The notes beneath the pieces were generated by a model. That model did no database searches and was not told where the DNA came from. It saw only the letters and a list, made by a program, of their open reading frames with translations. A stretch of 64,000 nucleotides of DNA, from positions 236,884 to 300,883 of the forward strand of contig JADNRY010000051.1 in assembly GCA_015501585.1 (NCBI GenBank). Reading direction: 5' to 3'. Source of the DNA: Rhodocollybia butyracea. Its lineage: Eukaryota; Basidiomycota; Agaricomycetes; Agaricales; Omphalotaceae. The translations under genes were made by a program, and so were the position numbers. Shown in pieces: positions 49,057 through 59,980 of the stretch (the stretch's first letter is position 1; each line of letters begins with the position of its first letter).

Positions 49057-52007
49057 ATGTCTGCAGATACTAAAGCTGTTTTTGGAGACCCTAAACCGCA
49101 CCCCTTCTCAACAGCAGATTTGAAAGTGTGTATTGATACAGATGGAGAGTTTTTGTACTAAAATCCAAGCAACGATAGGACAACTTGAAAAGAGATGAAG
49201 TTGGACAAGAAATGGCAGCAGGAGCAACAATATGGCAAGAATATATAAAGGAAGCTGGTGCACATGACCAGCAGCTGCTTCAACAGTGGAATCAGAATCT
49301 TGATACCATGCTCATTGTAGTAAGAGGAGACAAATGTGTTTTATCATGAGCTGCTAATCATTTAATAACTGCATAGGCGACTTTGTTTTCTGCCGTGGTT
49401 ACTGCCTTTGTTATTGAAACAATTCAAGGTCTGGGACCAAGTTCTCAAGATTTGACAAACAGCCTGCTGTTAGATATTGTCCAAGGCATTAAAAATACCT
49501 CCCTGAATACCACACAGACCCAAGCAGAAACAGATTTTGTTGTTTCTCCAACCAATGTGTGGGTAAATGGACTTTGGTTTACTTCATTGGCATGCTCTCT
49601 AGGTGATGCAGCAATAGCCATGCTAATAAAGCAATGGCTGAATGCATATTCTGCTGGACTTCCTGCATCACCCCAGTTGCATGCTCGCATGAGACAGCAT
49701 AGATTCAATGCTCTTATCAGGTGGAAAACCCCTGAAATCATTGGCTTTTTGCCTTTTGCATTATCAATCTGTGTAATGATGTTCCTGGCAGGACTTTCTG
49801 TCTGGCTCTTTTCTCTCAACAACACAATTGCTATAGCTTCAACTGCTTGCATAGGTATCATCTTTATCTTTCATGTTGCTAGTCTGTTTCTTCCAGCCAT
49901 ATGCAACTCTCCATGGAAAACTGCTATCTCACCATTGATATATGAATGCCTGTACCCACTCCGTAAGCTCATTAAAAGCCCAAGCTTTCATCAATTCCTT
50001 CAGGCAGTTCTGAGTATTCCGATAAGCATATTCCAAATATCATTCTGGAAAAGGATATTTGGATGGGCTTTGGCTATGTTCAAACAGGTGAAGGGTATAT
50101 TTAAATGGTTGGTGACAAGAATAACTGGTCGTCATCATGTCCATACTGTGCTCTATTGGACAGTCATGGGAATTTTGACTCCCATTATTGTGGCAATAAT
50201 AGTTTTCAAGAGAACAATTGCAATTTTAGTCAAAGATTACTACAAGTATTACACCTCAAGATACAGACTTGTCTGGCCACCCTATCTCCTTCCCTTTCGC
50301 TCAATGTTTAAGAAGATATGGCAACATATAAAAAAGTTGCAAGACATACCTCAATGGATCAGTCGTGGTGTAGAATTACCATGGAAACCTCCTTCTGAGT
50401 ATGAAGATGAAATGTGTCTCATTAGAGAACCAACTTCATCCCACAGGCTTGATGGGCAGGCCCTTCTTTGGGGCACTTTTACATCTACAGAGCAATCATT
50501 TACAGATCACAGCATCCAGGCTCTTGCTGGTCTTTCTTCTGACTTTGCTCATGTTGACATACTTGAAGCTTTATTACCACCAGTACAACAAAGCTTGATT
50601 GCTTGTCTAAAATCAGAATATTTGCATTTTGAAAAAATTGAGCTATATGCACGAGCTTTGTGGCATCTTGAATCAAATCTCAGTATGAGGGGTAGTGGCC
50701 TTGGAAAAGGATCTCATGTAGCAAATCTGGTACACTCACATGTACAGATGAGAGAGCAAACTCTTCACAAGAATTCATTGGCTTTTATTGCTTGCATTTG
50801 TTCTTGTAGAATGCTCAATGAAATTGCAAGTGTACTCCAGAGCTTGAGTGACAATGTGGCTACTATCGGTATACACACATTTCATATAAGACTCATGGTT
50901 GAGACATTGAGTCAAGAGATATCTTGGCGAAAACAGAGAGATATCAGCATGTGGACCACGGCACATTCAGACAACCCTTTGGAAACTAATACTGTACCAC
51001 TCCTTCTCAAACTTCTGAACCTAAAAGGAGAGTCTCCCAACGTTTCCAGTGACAATGACCCATTGAATACCTCTATTGCTGTTGCTTTGGCAGTTTTCAC
51101 TCATGCAATTCCAGACATGAACTTTCTTGCGTACTCAAATGAGGAGCGGAGAAAAAAAAATTTCTACTATCTTATCTGTGCTTCTTTATCAATGGTGTTG
51201 AGATTTACAGAACATTTCCAGTGCCAAGAAATTTCAGAAATGGTTTACAATAAACTCATGGTAGCTGGTCTGGGAATGTTGGCACATCCTCTTCAGGATA
51301 ACCCTCATTACAATGTGACTATTGCTGAAATATTTAAAGCTACTTTCTCCACCAGCCAACCACTACACAATGATATGGTAATTGCATTGTCAAAAATGGA
51401 CAATCAAGTTTATTTGCATTTGCATCCAGGAGTAATTCCAGACCCAGCCAGATATTTTACTGACACCACACCAGTTGAAGTACAGATAGCCATTGGCATA
51501 TGTGTTGAAAACCTACATCTTCCTAATCAGGATCATTTAGCATACAGTTTGCTTAAATCACTCAGGCTTGGTCAAGATGCAGAACTTGTCAGATGCGTAG
51601 TGTCAGTAGATATTGCTGTGGATGTCAAAACGCAGGCATTTAAACTTTTGTTGAAAAGGGTGCATGTGTCTCAAAACAATACTTGTCAGTGGAGAATCGG
51701 ATTTCTGACTGCTGCTGAGGCTTTCTTCGAATCCATTGGTTCCCTCAATCAGCTAGAGCTGGATGACTGGATGGATACTCTTTCTGGACTGTGTAAGCAT
51801 AAAGAGGAAATGCTTCAATGTAGATTAATGGAGACATTTATTAGATGGGCCTATCAGGATTGGAGAGGTCGACCATTGATGATTGATCATTTGCCAAGCT
51901 TGAATCGAATGGCAAAATCACTCTCAATCAGTGTTGAAGATATAAATGACACATCTTGGTTCTCAAACACTCCAGTTGAAGTTCATAATGCAATTCAAAT
52001 CAAGTAA
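49057..52007 (+). CDS. DUF6535-type membrane protein
   Basis: Exons 49057-49125, 49179-49319 and 49377-52007 join through GT-AG introns of 53 and 57 nt into 946 residues. The motif LDTMLIVATLFSAVVTAFVI (about 62-84) is the hallmark first helix of the DUF6535 family found in many copies in Agaricomycetes. Further helices lie at about 133-155 (WFTSLACSLGDAAIAML), 192-214 and 220-244, with another hydrophobic stretch at VLYWTVMGILTPIIVAIIVF. The remaining roughly 600 residues are helical-looking and soluble. Function unknown. The gene is much more AT-rich and CpG-poor than its neighbours (no CG between 50401 and 50640), yet the frame is fully open. It abuts the Tc1/mariner element (296 bp). Confidence 0.85.
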
Positions 52008-52302
52008 TTGAGGTCCTAATTTTTTTTCTTCTTTCTCCTCTCTTTTCTTTCTTTCTGTGTTTCCTTTCCTGGACTATTTGCCTAGCTACTTACTAATACT
52101 TACAGACCCGGTAGATACCTTGTAGAGTAAGTACCTGTACTATAGTATATAAGGCCTGGTACATGGTACAAAGGCCAAGTAGTATAGAACTAGTATCCAC
52201 TTATCCCAAAGGAGCCTCTGCGCCGATTACCTACAGGCTACGACAGTACCAGCCGGTCAACACATTTTTGCAGGTAAACCCAGTGTTCACCTTAAGGCCT
52301 TA

Positions 52303-52387
52303 CAGCGCTGTCAGAAAATAATGTCAGTCGCGAAAAAATCAGTCAGAAAATAAAAGAAAAAGAAATAGGTACCCGAGCATTGACGTG
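52303..52387 (+). repeat. Left terminal inverted repeat (85 bp)
   Basis: Begins CAGCGCTG, which is itself palindromic. It contains GTCAGAAAATAA twice (52310 and 52341), a likely repeated transposase-binding word, and ends CCGAGCATTGACGTG. Confidence 0.93.
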
Positions 52388-52510
52388 TGACGTTTGATGC
52401 GGCTGATCCGCCTTTGTACTGTGTAAATTTTATACTTCCTAAGTACTACACAACTTTGTAACGACGCATTATCTTTTGAGACTGCTGGCTGGTCTGCCGG
52501 AACGCAGACT

Positions 52511-54911
52511 ATGTCATTGAGGTTGCCAACTCCTCCATATCGACTTTGCTCTGCCTATGAATCAGAATTATCTCTGCATACTGGACTCACAGATGCTTCT
52601 GGGGACTCTGATCCTGATATAGAGTTCAGCAAAGAGGTCTTTATGAGGCGGCGTGCACCATCCATTGATTCGTTACCTCCGCCAGAGGCTATCTTGAGTA
52701 TGTATACAGTCTCCTTTCTCATTCAGATATGATATATATTTTCCGACAGATGCTGTCCAAGTCCCAAGTCATGCAACTCCTGTAACGGCACATCAAGAGC
52801 GGCGTGAATTCCGAACTCCCAGAGCTGGTTACCTGGGACTTCAGCCTGGACTGATTGTGCCTCAACAGGCTCAAGATCAAGACGTTGACTGGCCGCGTCA
52901 ATCTCATATGTTATGATTTATATGATGGTCACAATTATTGAGTATATCTTATAGGGGATTGGCGTACTGTGACTCTTGACCGTAAATCCTCGCAAGTCAT
53001 GCTTGCAGATTGTAACTAACACCATATTACAGACAACTACCATACAGATGAATTGCAAGGTAACGACTTCAATTGGTCACCGCTGTCTCGCCACTACCAA
53101 CGGCTGCATGCGTCACAATCTCAGGACTTTCCCAACCGTAAGTCATTATTTTCTTACTGCTCTGAGACCGAATCTGAGTACTGAGTTGTAGATGAACACC
53201 CTCATCATGTTGGTTCGCTACGCCCTGCTAGTTTTGAGTCTCGCCAATGTAAGTTGGGTTCAGTTCAATGCAGATGTAAAGTTGATTGTTTTCAGATGAT
53301 GATGATCATACCGCGCACGCTGGCTTGCGTAGTGGTAGTTTCGGTCAGTTTCCCTTCACCAAACATGTGGCAGGCTACTCATACATCGGTGAATACAGTG
53401 CAAGATTCGGCTGGACACACTGGTGATTTTCAATCTTCCGATGGCCACTTGGCAGGAACCTCGCATGGTCACCCTCATGATAATGGGAGCATAGGTAAGA
53501 TATACATATTTAGCTACGAAGCATACTCATTCTGTCACCAGGAATTCCACACTCTGAATCTATTGACATTGTCGACGATCCACCCCCTGTCAAAAAAAAG
53601 CGTGGCCGGCCGAAGAAACCGAAGCCCAAAGTCGATGAACTGGTCACCAAATCAGCGACATCATCTCCGGAGCCTTCTGATGAACCTGAATGGCACTTCG
53701 AATTGCTCTTACATCTTTCAAAACCTGAGACTGGTAAGAAAAAAGGCAGTGCAAGAGGTCAGAAGGACCCGGAGAAGCGTGGTCCAGCCAATGTGCCATC
53801 TACAACTGGCTGGTCGGAGTTTTTGCGTACCTGCGCATTGCTTGTCCCTACAACGACTGCTGGTCTTTATACACACTCATTTGAATGGCGGTTCCTCAGA
53901 CCCGCTACTGGACCATGGCTTCCTGTCACTAATGCAAATGGGTACCAGTCGATGCTGGGACAAGCAAAGCAACAGCGTACAAAGACTCCACCATATATCA
54001 TCGTTCGGATGACCAAGCCCGTCCAAAAACTGGAACTGGAGGATGTCGATGAAGACTCCGACTCTGAGTCTGACACCGGCCCTATGCGTAAAAAAGTCGG
54101 TATCTCATATGCCTTTTGGGTTTTACTCACCGAGTTTCTAGGGAAAGATTGATGAGGAACTTGGTACAATTGTTGAGAGCATCCTGAAGCGCTACTGTGT
54201 TGGACAGTGTGAAAAGCATCCGCTTCTGCACTGCTTCCACCACCGTGTTTTAGATCTTCATTTTGAGCTAACCCGCCCTCGCTGCCTCACTTGGGCCCGT
54301 GATATTGTACATTTGCATTTTTTCTTTATTTTCCGCCTTCAACTGAACATGATCTATCATCGTAGCGTAACGGAAAGCCAGGTGTTGGCTACGACAAAGT
54401 TCCCATTGGATCTGGCCTTTTCACGGCACAACACGCCCTTCCAAAGATTTCTACAACGCCTGCTGCTCCTATCGCTCCTGGGACTCCTCTCACCCCTGCC
54501 GCTGTACATCCGGTGATGCAAAATGGATATTCTGGTAGCCCAATGATGCCGTTCAATCCTTACGGAATGATACCGCCCATGCAACCAATGTATCCATATC
54601 CAATGATGCCTATGCACCATGGATGGCCATCTCCCATTCCCGTCGCAAGTGGATCTGGTAGTTCCCATGCACGGCCATCGCCTCCGCATTCGTCTCCGCC
54701 TCCCGAGATTGAAGGATATACGTTGCAGGATTTCTGTGCAGACTATGGTCTGAACAATGATATTGAGATTGGTTTGACACGGTTAGGGTATGAACCAGGC
54801 GCCTCGTTGTTGGAGGTGACCTTGGAAGACTGGCGTGATGCAGGTATCAAGGCCGTTCAACGTGGTCTAATCCTTCGAGCACACAAAAAATTCAAAAACC
54901 ACAAGGTATAA
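52511..54911 (+). CDS. Transposon passenger gene: AT-hook protein with SAM-like C-terminus
   Basis: Not a transposase. The N-terminus MSLRLPTPPYRLCSAYESEL (ATG 52511) is joined by a GT-AG intron (52700-52750) to NAVQVPSHATPVTAHQERRE. A middle exon encodes VKKKRGRPKKPKPK, an AT-hook (RGRP core) that binds the minor groove of AT-rich DNA. Then come a folded-looking region (WSEFLRTCALLVPTTTAGLY), an acidic tract (DVDEDSDSESD) and, after an intron at 54099-54143, GKIDEELGTIVESILKRYCV with HPLLHCFHHRVLDLHFEL. A Pro/Met-rich linker (PMMPFNPYGMIPPMQPMYP) precedes a SAM-like ending, GYTLQDFCADYGLNNDIEIG and onward to HKKFKNHKV. Exon borders between 52900 and 53560 are uncertain. Similar GQC..HP..C proteins occur widely in mushroom genomes (from memory); here one sits inside an element, between its inverted repeats. 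Role in transposition is inference. Confidence 0.7.
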
Positions 54912-54991
54912 ATTCATCGTCTTTGTTCTATGCATGGCGTCATTACATAGTCTCGTTATCACTTGTTTTAATCCCTATTTGGTTCAGTGAG

Positions 54992-55071
54992 CACGCTCTT
55001 TACCCTCTATGTTACTACATTTACTAATCACTTTGCTCACTAAACACGCTCTTTACCATCTATGTTACTAC
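54992..55071. repeat. 27-bp direct repeat between the two convergent transposon genes
   Basis: CACGCTCTTTACCCTC..GTTACTAC at 54992-55018 recurs at 55045-55071 with one mismatch, 53 bp apart, in the 3' flanks of both genes. Could be a shared 3'-end element or a recent slip duplication. Confidence 0.7.
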
Positions 55072-55080
55072 GTGTATTAC

Positions 55081-56151
55081 CTACATATTATACCCCGAAT
55101 GTCGAAACCATCCTTTTGATTTCTCAGCTGTGATTGCACAGGTAGCTTCATATAGCGCAATCTCTGGTTCAGCGGCATCACGCATGAAAACCCAGCTGCG
55201 TCGGATCCAGGCTTTCACTAGAATAGATTGCAAAGTAAGATTCAAATTATTCTGCCCAAAGATATACATACAGCAACTAAAGCTCTCTTCAATCGGATTG
55301 AAGTCTGGAGAGTACGGCGGTAAGAAGATGAGCCTACATCCATATCCATCCAGTATCTCACGCAGAGCTTGTGACTTGTGTATCGCGCAGTTGTCAAGTA
55401 CAAGTACACTGTTGTCGAGAGGAAATGGGTTCATCTTAGGCAACTGTAGAGATCAGTCAACGCAGATATAGCTGCAAATCAACGATGTGCTTACCAGGTC
55501 ATCTAAGATAAAATTGAAGAATTCTCCGCCATCCACTGAACCTGGTACCACTCGACAAGCTTCATAGCCATTGACACTTAGTGCTGCTACCAAGCTGTAA
55601 CGATCACCCCGCACAAAGTTTGCAGATATTGTAGCACAAGATCCAGCAATTGCTCGCCCATAATGCCTATAAATTGTGCGGTCGTCTTTGCTTGTCTCGT
55701 CAACAAAGATCATCTGACTGGCAACATAGTGCGTGTTCATCTCTACTTTCCATTCTGCCCGTAGTTCATCATCTCGTTCTACTGCTGCTTTGCGTAACTT
55801 CTTGTAGGTGATCCCTGCACCACGAATAATGATATCCAGAGCCGATCTTGAAATGCCGACGTCATGAGCTACTGCAAGCCAGTCCCGTATTTCTTCTACA
55901 TACATCTCCGGTGCTTCCTCTGCTAGTGATATCAGGTCATGCACCATTTCCGTGCTCAGGATGGGAGGGCGGCCTCGAGCATGATTGTCTGGGGCAACAA
56001 CAGATCCATGCGTGTCTTTATTCTCGAGCCATCGATAAACGCTCCTCTCTGTGACACCAAGCAGGTAGGCCACGTCTTCAATACCATATTCATGATCTAA
56101 AAGCCAAATGGCTCATTCCTTTAGATCCTGGCTAATATGTCGAAAGCCCAT
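55081..56151 (-). pseudogene. Tc1/mariner transposase (DD34E) with a premature stop
   Basis: The transposase cuts and pastes the element by its terminal repeats. ATG 56151 opens MGFRHISQDLKE, which is followed by TGA (56113-56115) at codon 13 and then AIWLLDHEYGIEDVAYLLGV, a helix-turn-helix (ERSVYRWLE, GRPPILSTEM). The catalytic triad is present: FVDETSKDD, VLDNCAIH and YSPDFNPIEE, with 34 residues between the second Asp and Glu. GT-AG introns at 55494-55444 and 55271-55218 join the exons in frame (966 nt in all). The TGA stands where a CGA (Arg) codon would fit, a CpG C-to-T change. Without readthrough or a downstream start the protein is not made whole, so this copy is probably non-autonomous. 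Other frames are clean, so decay is recent. Confidence 0.9.
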
Positions 56152-56216
56152 GACTGGACTGGGAGGAGGATTTGGCAAGACGCTGTATATTTGCAATTAC
56201 CTGACCCTTCAAATGT

Positions 56217-56300
56217 CACGTCAATGCTCGGGTACCTATTTCTTTTTCTTTTATTTTCTGACTGATTTTTCGCGACTGACATTATTTTCTGACAGCGCTG
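56217..56300 (-). repeat. Right terminal inverted repeat (84 bp)
   Basis: Inverted copy of 52303-52387 with one A fewer in the A-run after CAGTCGCG; otherwise identical by eye. Confidence 0.93.
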
Positions 56301-56662
56301 TAATTACCGTAAACCTGCAGGCTGGCTGTACCTGCAAATATGCTAGAAATAGGAACCTAGGTTGTGCAGACCTAGTCAACTGTCAGTTAATCCAGTCTGC
56401 GATGGGTTTCGGGATGTTTCGGGTATACTATGATAAGCAACTGATAAGCACTACATACACGGCCAAACCCTCCCTTGCGGCTCGGGCTGAAACGATCCAG
56501 TGGTCCTGAGGTTAAATTTGAATTTGTGCTGAGGAGGCAAAATATGAACCCGAGTTTCAAACTGGTAGATAGCGCTTGGGATAGATTTTTTTTTGTACTA
56601 CATTGAACCTGAACGAAATTCTCTACTCAGCACGGCGTCCTTTTCGCTAGATTTAGTCACTG

Positions 56663-58391
56663 ATGTCATATCGCGGCAAATTGCCTCCCAAAGGCTTTGA
56701 CAACGAAAGGGGCAAGTCCTATCTATCTTCCATAACAACAATCTATACAGTAATGGCTTTTTCAGTCTGGCGTCTTGAATTTGAGAAGAAGGAGTGGCGT
56801 GTTTACTGCCTAATTTGCCGACACACTATCAGCCATACACCATACAATGCCTATAACCATGAGAAGACCCAGAAGCATGTCGAAAATCTTTGTCGCCTAT
56901 CCTCTTCAAACACCGCACCATCCCCTGCTATTCCAATCAATAATGTCTCTGACCTGGCTCTGACCCGCTTGATGCAGACATTCAGTGACCCCGATGCCCC
57001 AACAGAGACCTTACCCCCTCTTTCTGACTTCATGAATGAGTCTTCCCCCCAACTTTTAAACCCGATGGCCTCTGTTTGGGATGAACTGGATGAGCTGGCT
57101 CCTCAGTTTTCTGGAGCCCAGGAAGCAGATTCCATCCAAATGTTGGCCGGCTACATGCTCAACATATTTGAGCATGGGCCGATGCTATCAACTCAGAAGA
57201 TGAGTTTGGCGTTGAGCATTCAGACTCCGACTCCGACGACGCTTGCTCAGAAGAATTGAACCCCAACACCAGAGGTAAATTTTTGTGGCTTATACTAGAA
57301 ATCCCATTTATAACATTTATAGATTCCGACGCCTTTAATCCATTTGATGGACTTCTTAATAAACGGCCTCGCACAGATCAGGTTTCTTCTCAAGAATGGT
57401 TTCCGTGGCCAAACAGAACGGTACATTTTACTAGCTGTTCACGTTGTAATAACTAACTCTTTCAAGGCTTGTACTCTTGATATCTTAATGCACCTTCCCC
57501 GCTCAGTTTTCTCTGTACGGCAACTTGAGCTGTTTGTTTGGCTCTTGAAGATCAACGGTGTAGAAGACGTTACCTCTGTCAAAACAATGAAAGACCTTGA
57601 CAGCCGTTTACAAAAGCTATATGGTATACAGACTTATAAGTACAAAGGGGCTTTTGGGCACACCTACTATGTCAACAGCCTTGCAGACATCATTTCTCAG
57701 GTATTTACTAAAAGAATTTCCAGTACTAGAGGCCGCTAACTTAAAGAAATAGGAGATGTCAAACCCTCGTATTCGCGAGAAACTTTTGTTTTACCCCGAA
57801 GATCGGGCTACAAAAAACGTCTCTGAAGCCCGACAGTTTGCCCGTTGGCTCGATGAAATTCCAGACGACAAACTTGGACCAATGGCCCGCATCCATGGCG
57901 AGGACTATTATATTTTTGAGCCCTGTATGCTGCGCTCTGGGTTGATATATATGCCCCACCGGTGGTTCCGACGTCAAGGCCGTTTCTATGCTCGCTGCTG
58001 GAGGATGGAGCAGGTGGCCCGAAGAAGTGGTAAAGTTAGCTGGCGTGTTCTCAAAGGAGACGGGAAAATTACAATCAGCGAAGATGAACTCCTCTTATCG
58101 TTTCCAGGGCTGGTGAAAAACCAGAGGGACTATCCAGATCTTGCAGATGTGACACAGATTGAGGGTATGCTTTTTTTCCCTTTCTTGACCTTCGTGAATC
58201 AGACCTAAGAATGGAGCATGGTCGATGATTGGTACAGCAAAAAGGTGGAAGAGCTTGGGACAAAGATCACCGATTCGGGCTGGAAGCAGTGCATTGCTCC
58301 GTTCTTTGTTTTCATGCATGAAACTAACCTGTTATTGAACTTTACCAGATTACTTGAAGAGTTTGTTCACTTTGATGAGCAGGCTTTGTAG
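56663..58391 (+). CDS. Zinc-finger protein of TE-linked type, unknown function
   Basis: Begins 363 bp to the right of the Tc1/mariner element. The start MSYRGKLPPKGFDNERGKSY (ATG 56663) leads to a C2H2/BED-like finger: VYCLICRHTISHT with NAYNHEKTQKHVENL (CxxC plus two His). Acidic and polar sequence follows, then, after short introns, LDILMHLPRSVFSVRQLELF, GIQTYKYKGAFGHTYYVNSL and MSNPRIREKLLFYPEDRATK, continuing ARQFARWLDEI and GEDYYIFEPCML. The last exon ends VDDWYSKKVEELG through LEEFVHFDEQAL, stop TAG 58389-58391. Such SNPxIxxxLxFYPED proteins are, as far as I recall, multi-copy in Agaricomycetes and found beside KDZ/Plavaka-type transposons; I could not verify this. No transposase catalytic domain follows, so it may be an element fragment or a domesticated protein. 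Confidence 0.6.
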
Positions 58392-58558
58392 GCCTATAAC
58401 GCGCCCTATGGGCAAAGTCCTTAAGAACACCGGTGAACACGACAAATAGGATACTATTGTGTGTACGACGGTGTAAAAGACTGACTAGACTCTTAAGTAA
58501 TCGTACGATACTTATAGTAACGGATTTATTATATAATTAATAATAAATAGAATGATAA

Positions 58559-58697
58559 GATAGACCGTTTGGTCTATCGGCGGCGTCTAGGATGACCGTA
58601 TCGCCGGATACGGTCAGTGGTGATTATGGAGAGGCGGAGGCGTTACAAGGCCTCTCACCTGGTTCCGTTACTGGCGCAGTAAATAACGAACCAGGTG
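58559..58697. repeat. Three adjacent hairpins
   Basis: 58559-58578: GATAGACC, loop GTTT, GGTCTATC (perfect 8-bp stem). 58593-58616: TGACCGTATC, loop GCCG, GATACGGTCA (perfect 10-bp stem). 58656-58697: CACCTGGTTC...GAACCAGGTG, a longer stem with a few unpaired bases. Confidence 0.75.
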
Positions 58698-59528
58698 CTG
58701 CGTCCACTGCATCTGGAAGGCAAAACTCAGCTTCCCGTAACGCTGGTGTACCTGGCAGTAGTGTATTGGCTTTGTGCCACAACAACTAGAAAAAGTGTAT
58801 ATTATATATGTAGGCTTTTAAATATGTTACCTCTGGTACTGCCCTCGACAAGGATTATACCGTGCAACTTGAAGAGCAGGGCGCGTCGTGAACTTTGCTT
58901 CCGCTTAAATGCTGACGTGCTTGAGGTAAGTCGCGTGATGTATATGTCATGCCATGTTTGTTTCGCTTTCACTTCAAACTTGCACTCCCACCCCCATTGC
59001 TCAAGTCCACAACTCAAGTATGAGCTCAAGTACTCAAGCTCCAAGCTTTCGTTTCAAAGGTTCTATCCAAAATCTCTCTTTCATTTCAAGCGATCAAAAG
59101 AAAAACTGGCAAGACACAAGTAAATCAAGGACTTGCTTCCTCAAGCCATTGCTCGTGTTCAAGGTTGACTTCAAAACGCAAGCATCTCGTGGCGGTGTAG
59201 TTAGAAGCCTTTCTGAACGGTTCAAGCCCTGAAAATGCCCTTCAACGCACTAAATCAACCTCAAGTTCCTTCAAGCGCTCTTCTGCTATATGTAAGTGGT
59301 TATGTTTTGGTCTTCAGTTGCTCGTACTGAAGCAGTGTTTTCGTAAGGCGACTGTCCCTAACGGTGCGTGCTCATTTGTTTCTTTTCGTTCTTGTTTTTT
59401 TTTTGGACACGGCATGGTCTTCCAACGCTATGTTTTGGCCAATTTATTTCTCTTATTCTGGTTTTGTGGGATGCGTTTGGTATAGATACGGTGTGTAACG
59501 TAGTGTAGCTATTGTCGCATGAATGGCA

Positions 59529-59593
59529 TCTTATTCCTGCTTTCGTTGGCTTAAAAACAACTTGTTTTTAAGCCAACGAAAGCAGGAATAAGA
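59529..59593. repeat. 65-bp near-perfect palindrome
   Basis: Two 32-bp arms (59529-59560 and 59562-59593) are exact inverted copies separated by one base (C, 59561). The left arm begins TCTTATTCCTGCTTTCG and ends GGCTTAAAAACAA. Confidence 0.95.
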
Positions 59594-59950
59594 ATGAGAA
59601 CGGAAGGAGCCGGGAGTGCAGTGTAAAAGATCGGGTGCAAGGGGCGGTACTGAGTGCACTGTATTTATGATCCTGAGTACAAATCTGGCTAAAACTGAGT
59701 ACAAAATGTGCCGATTGCACTTCAATACGATCCTATGGATTTTAGACTTAGCCGGAGTTACTTTGTACTGGGGATCAACGGCGCCGGGCGGACCTCAGGT
59801 GAATAGGATGTCCTGCCTGTGTAGTCAAATAGTCAGCTAGGGTTATCAATCAAAACCGTCGTCTTCGAGATCTCGGCAATAATGCACTGGAATTATCTCA
59901 GGGTGGTACTTTCGCTAGTCTCTCGGAAATAAACTGAAATTAGAATTGTG

Positions 59951-59980
59951 GTTAGTACCTGTTAGTACCTGTTAGTACTT
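59951..59980. repeat. Triple 10-bp tandem repeat
   Basis: GTTAGTACCT, GTTAGTACCT, GTTAGTACTT in a row. Confidence 0.9.

Larger units (their letters stand above)
52303..56300. mobile_element. Tc1/mariner-type transposon, 3,998 bp, two genes
   Basis: Both ends start CAGCGCTGTCAGAAAATAAT and are inverted copies of each other over 85 bp (left) and 84 bp (right), differing only by one A in an A-run. The insertion is flanked by TA on both sides (52301-52302 and 56301-56302), the target duplication of Tc1/mariner elements. It encodes a DD34E transposase on the minus strand near the right end and an AT-hook protein on the plus strand; the two genes are convergent. The near-identity of the ends suggests recent insertion. 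Confidence 0.93.

Noticed and set aside
52266..56340. Outer inverted repeat (TTTGCAGGTA on both sides) around the Tc1/mariner element
   Set aside because: Only about ten bases match and similarity does not extend; probably chance.
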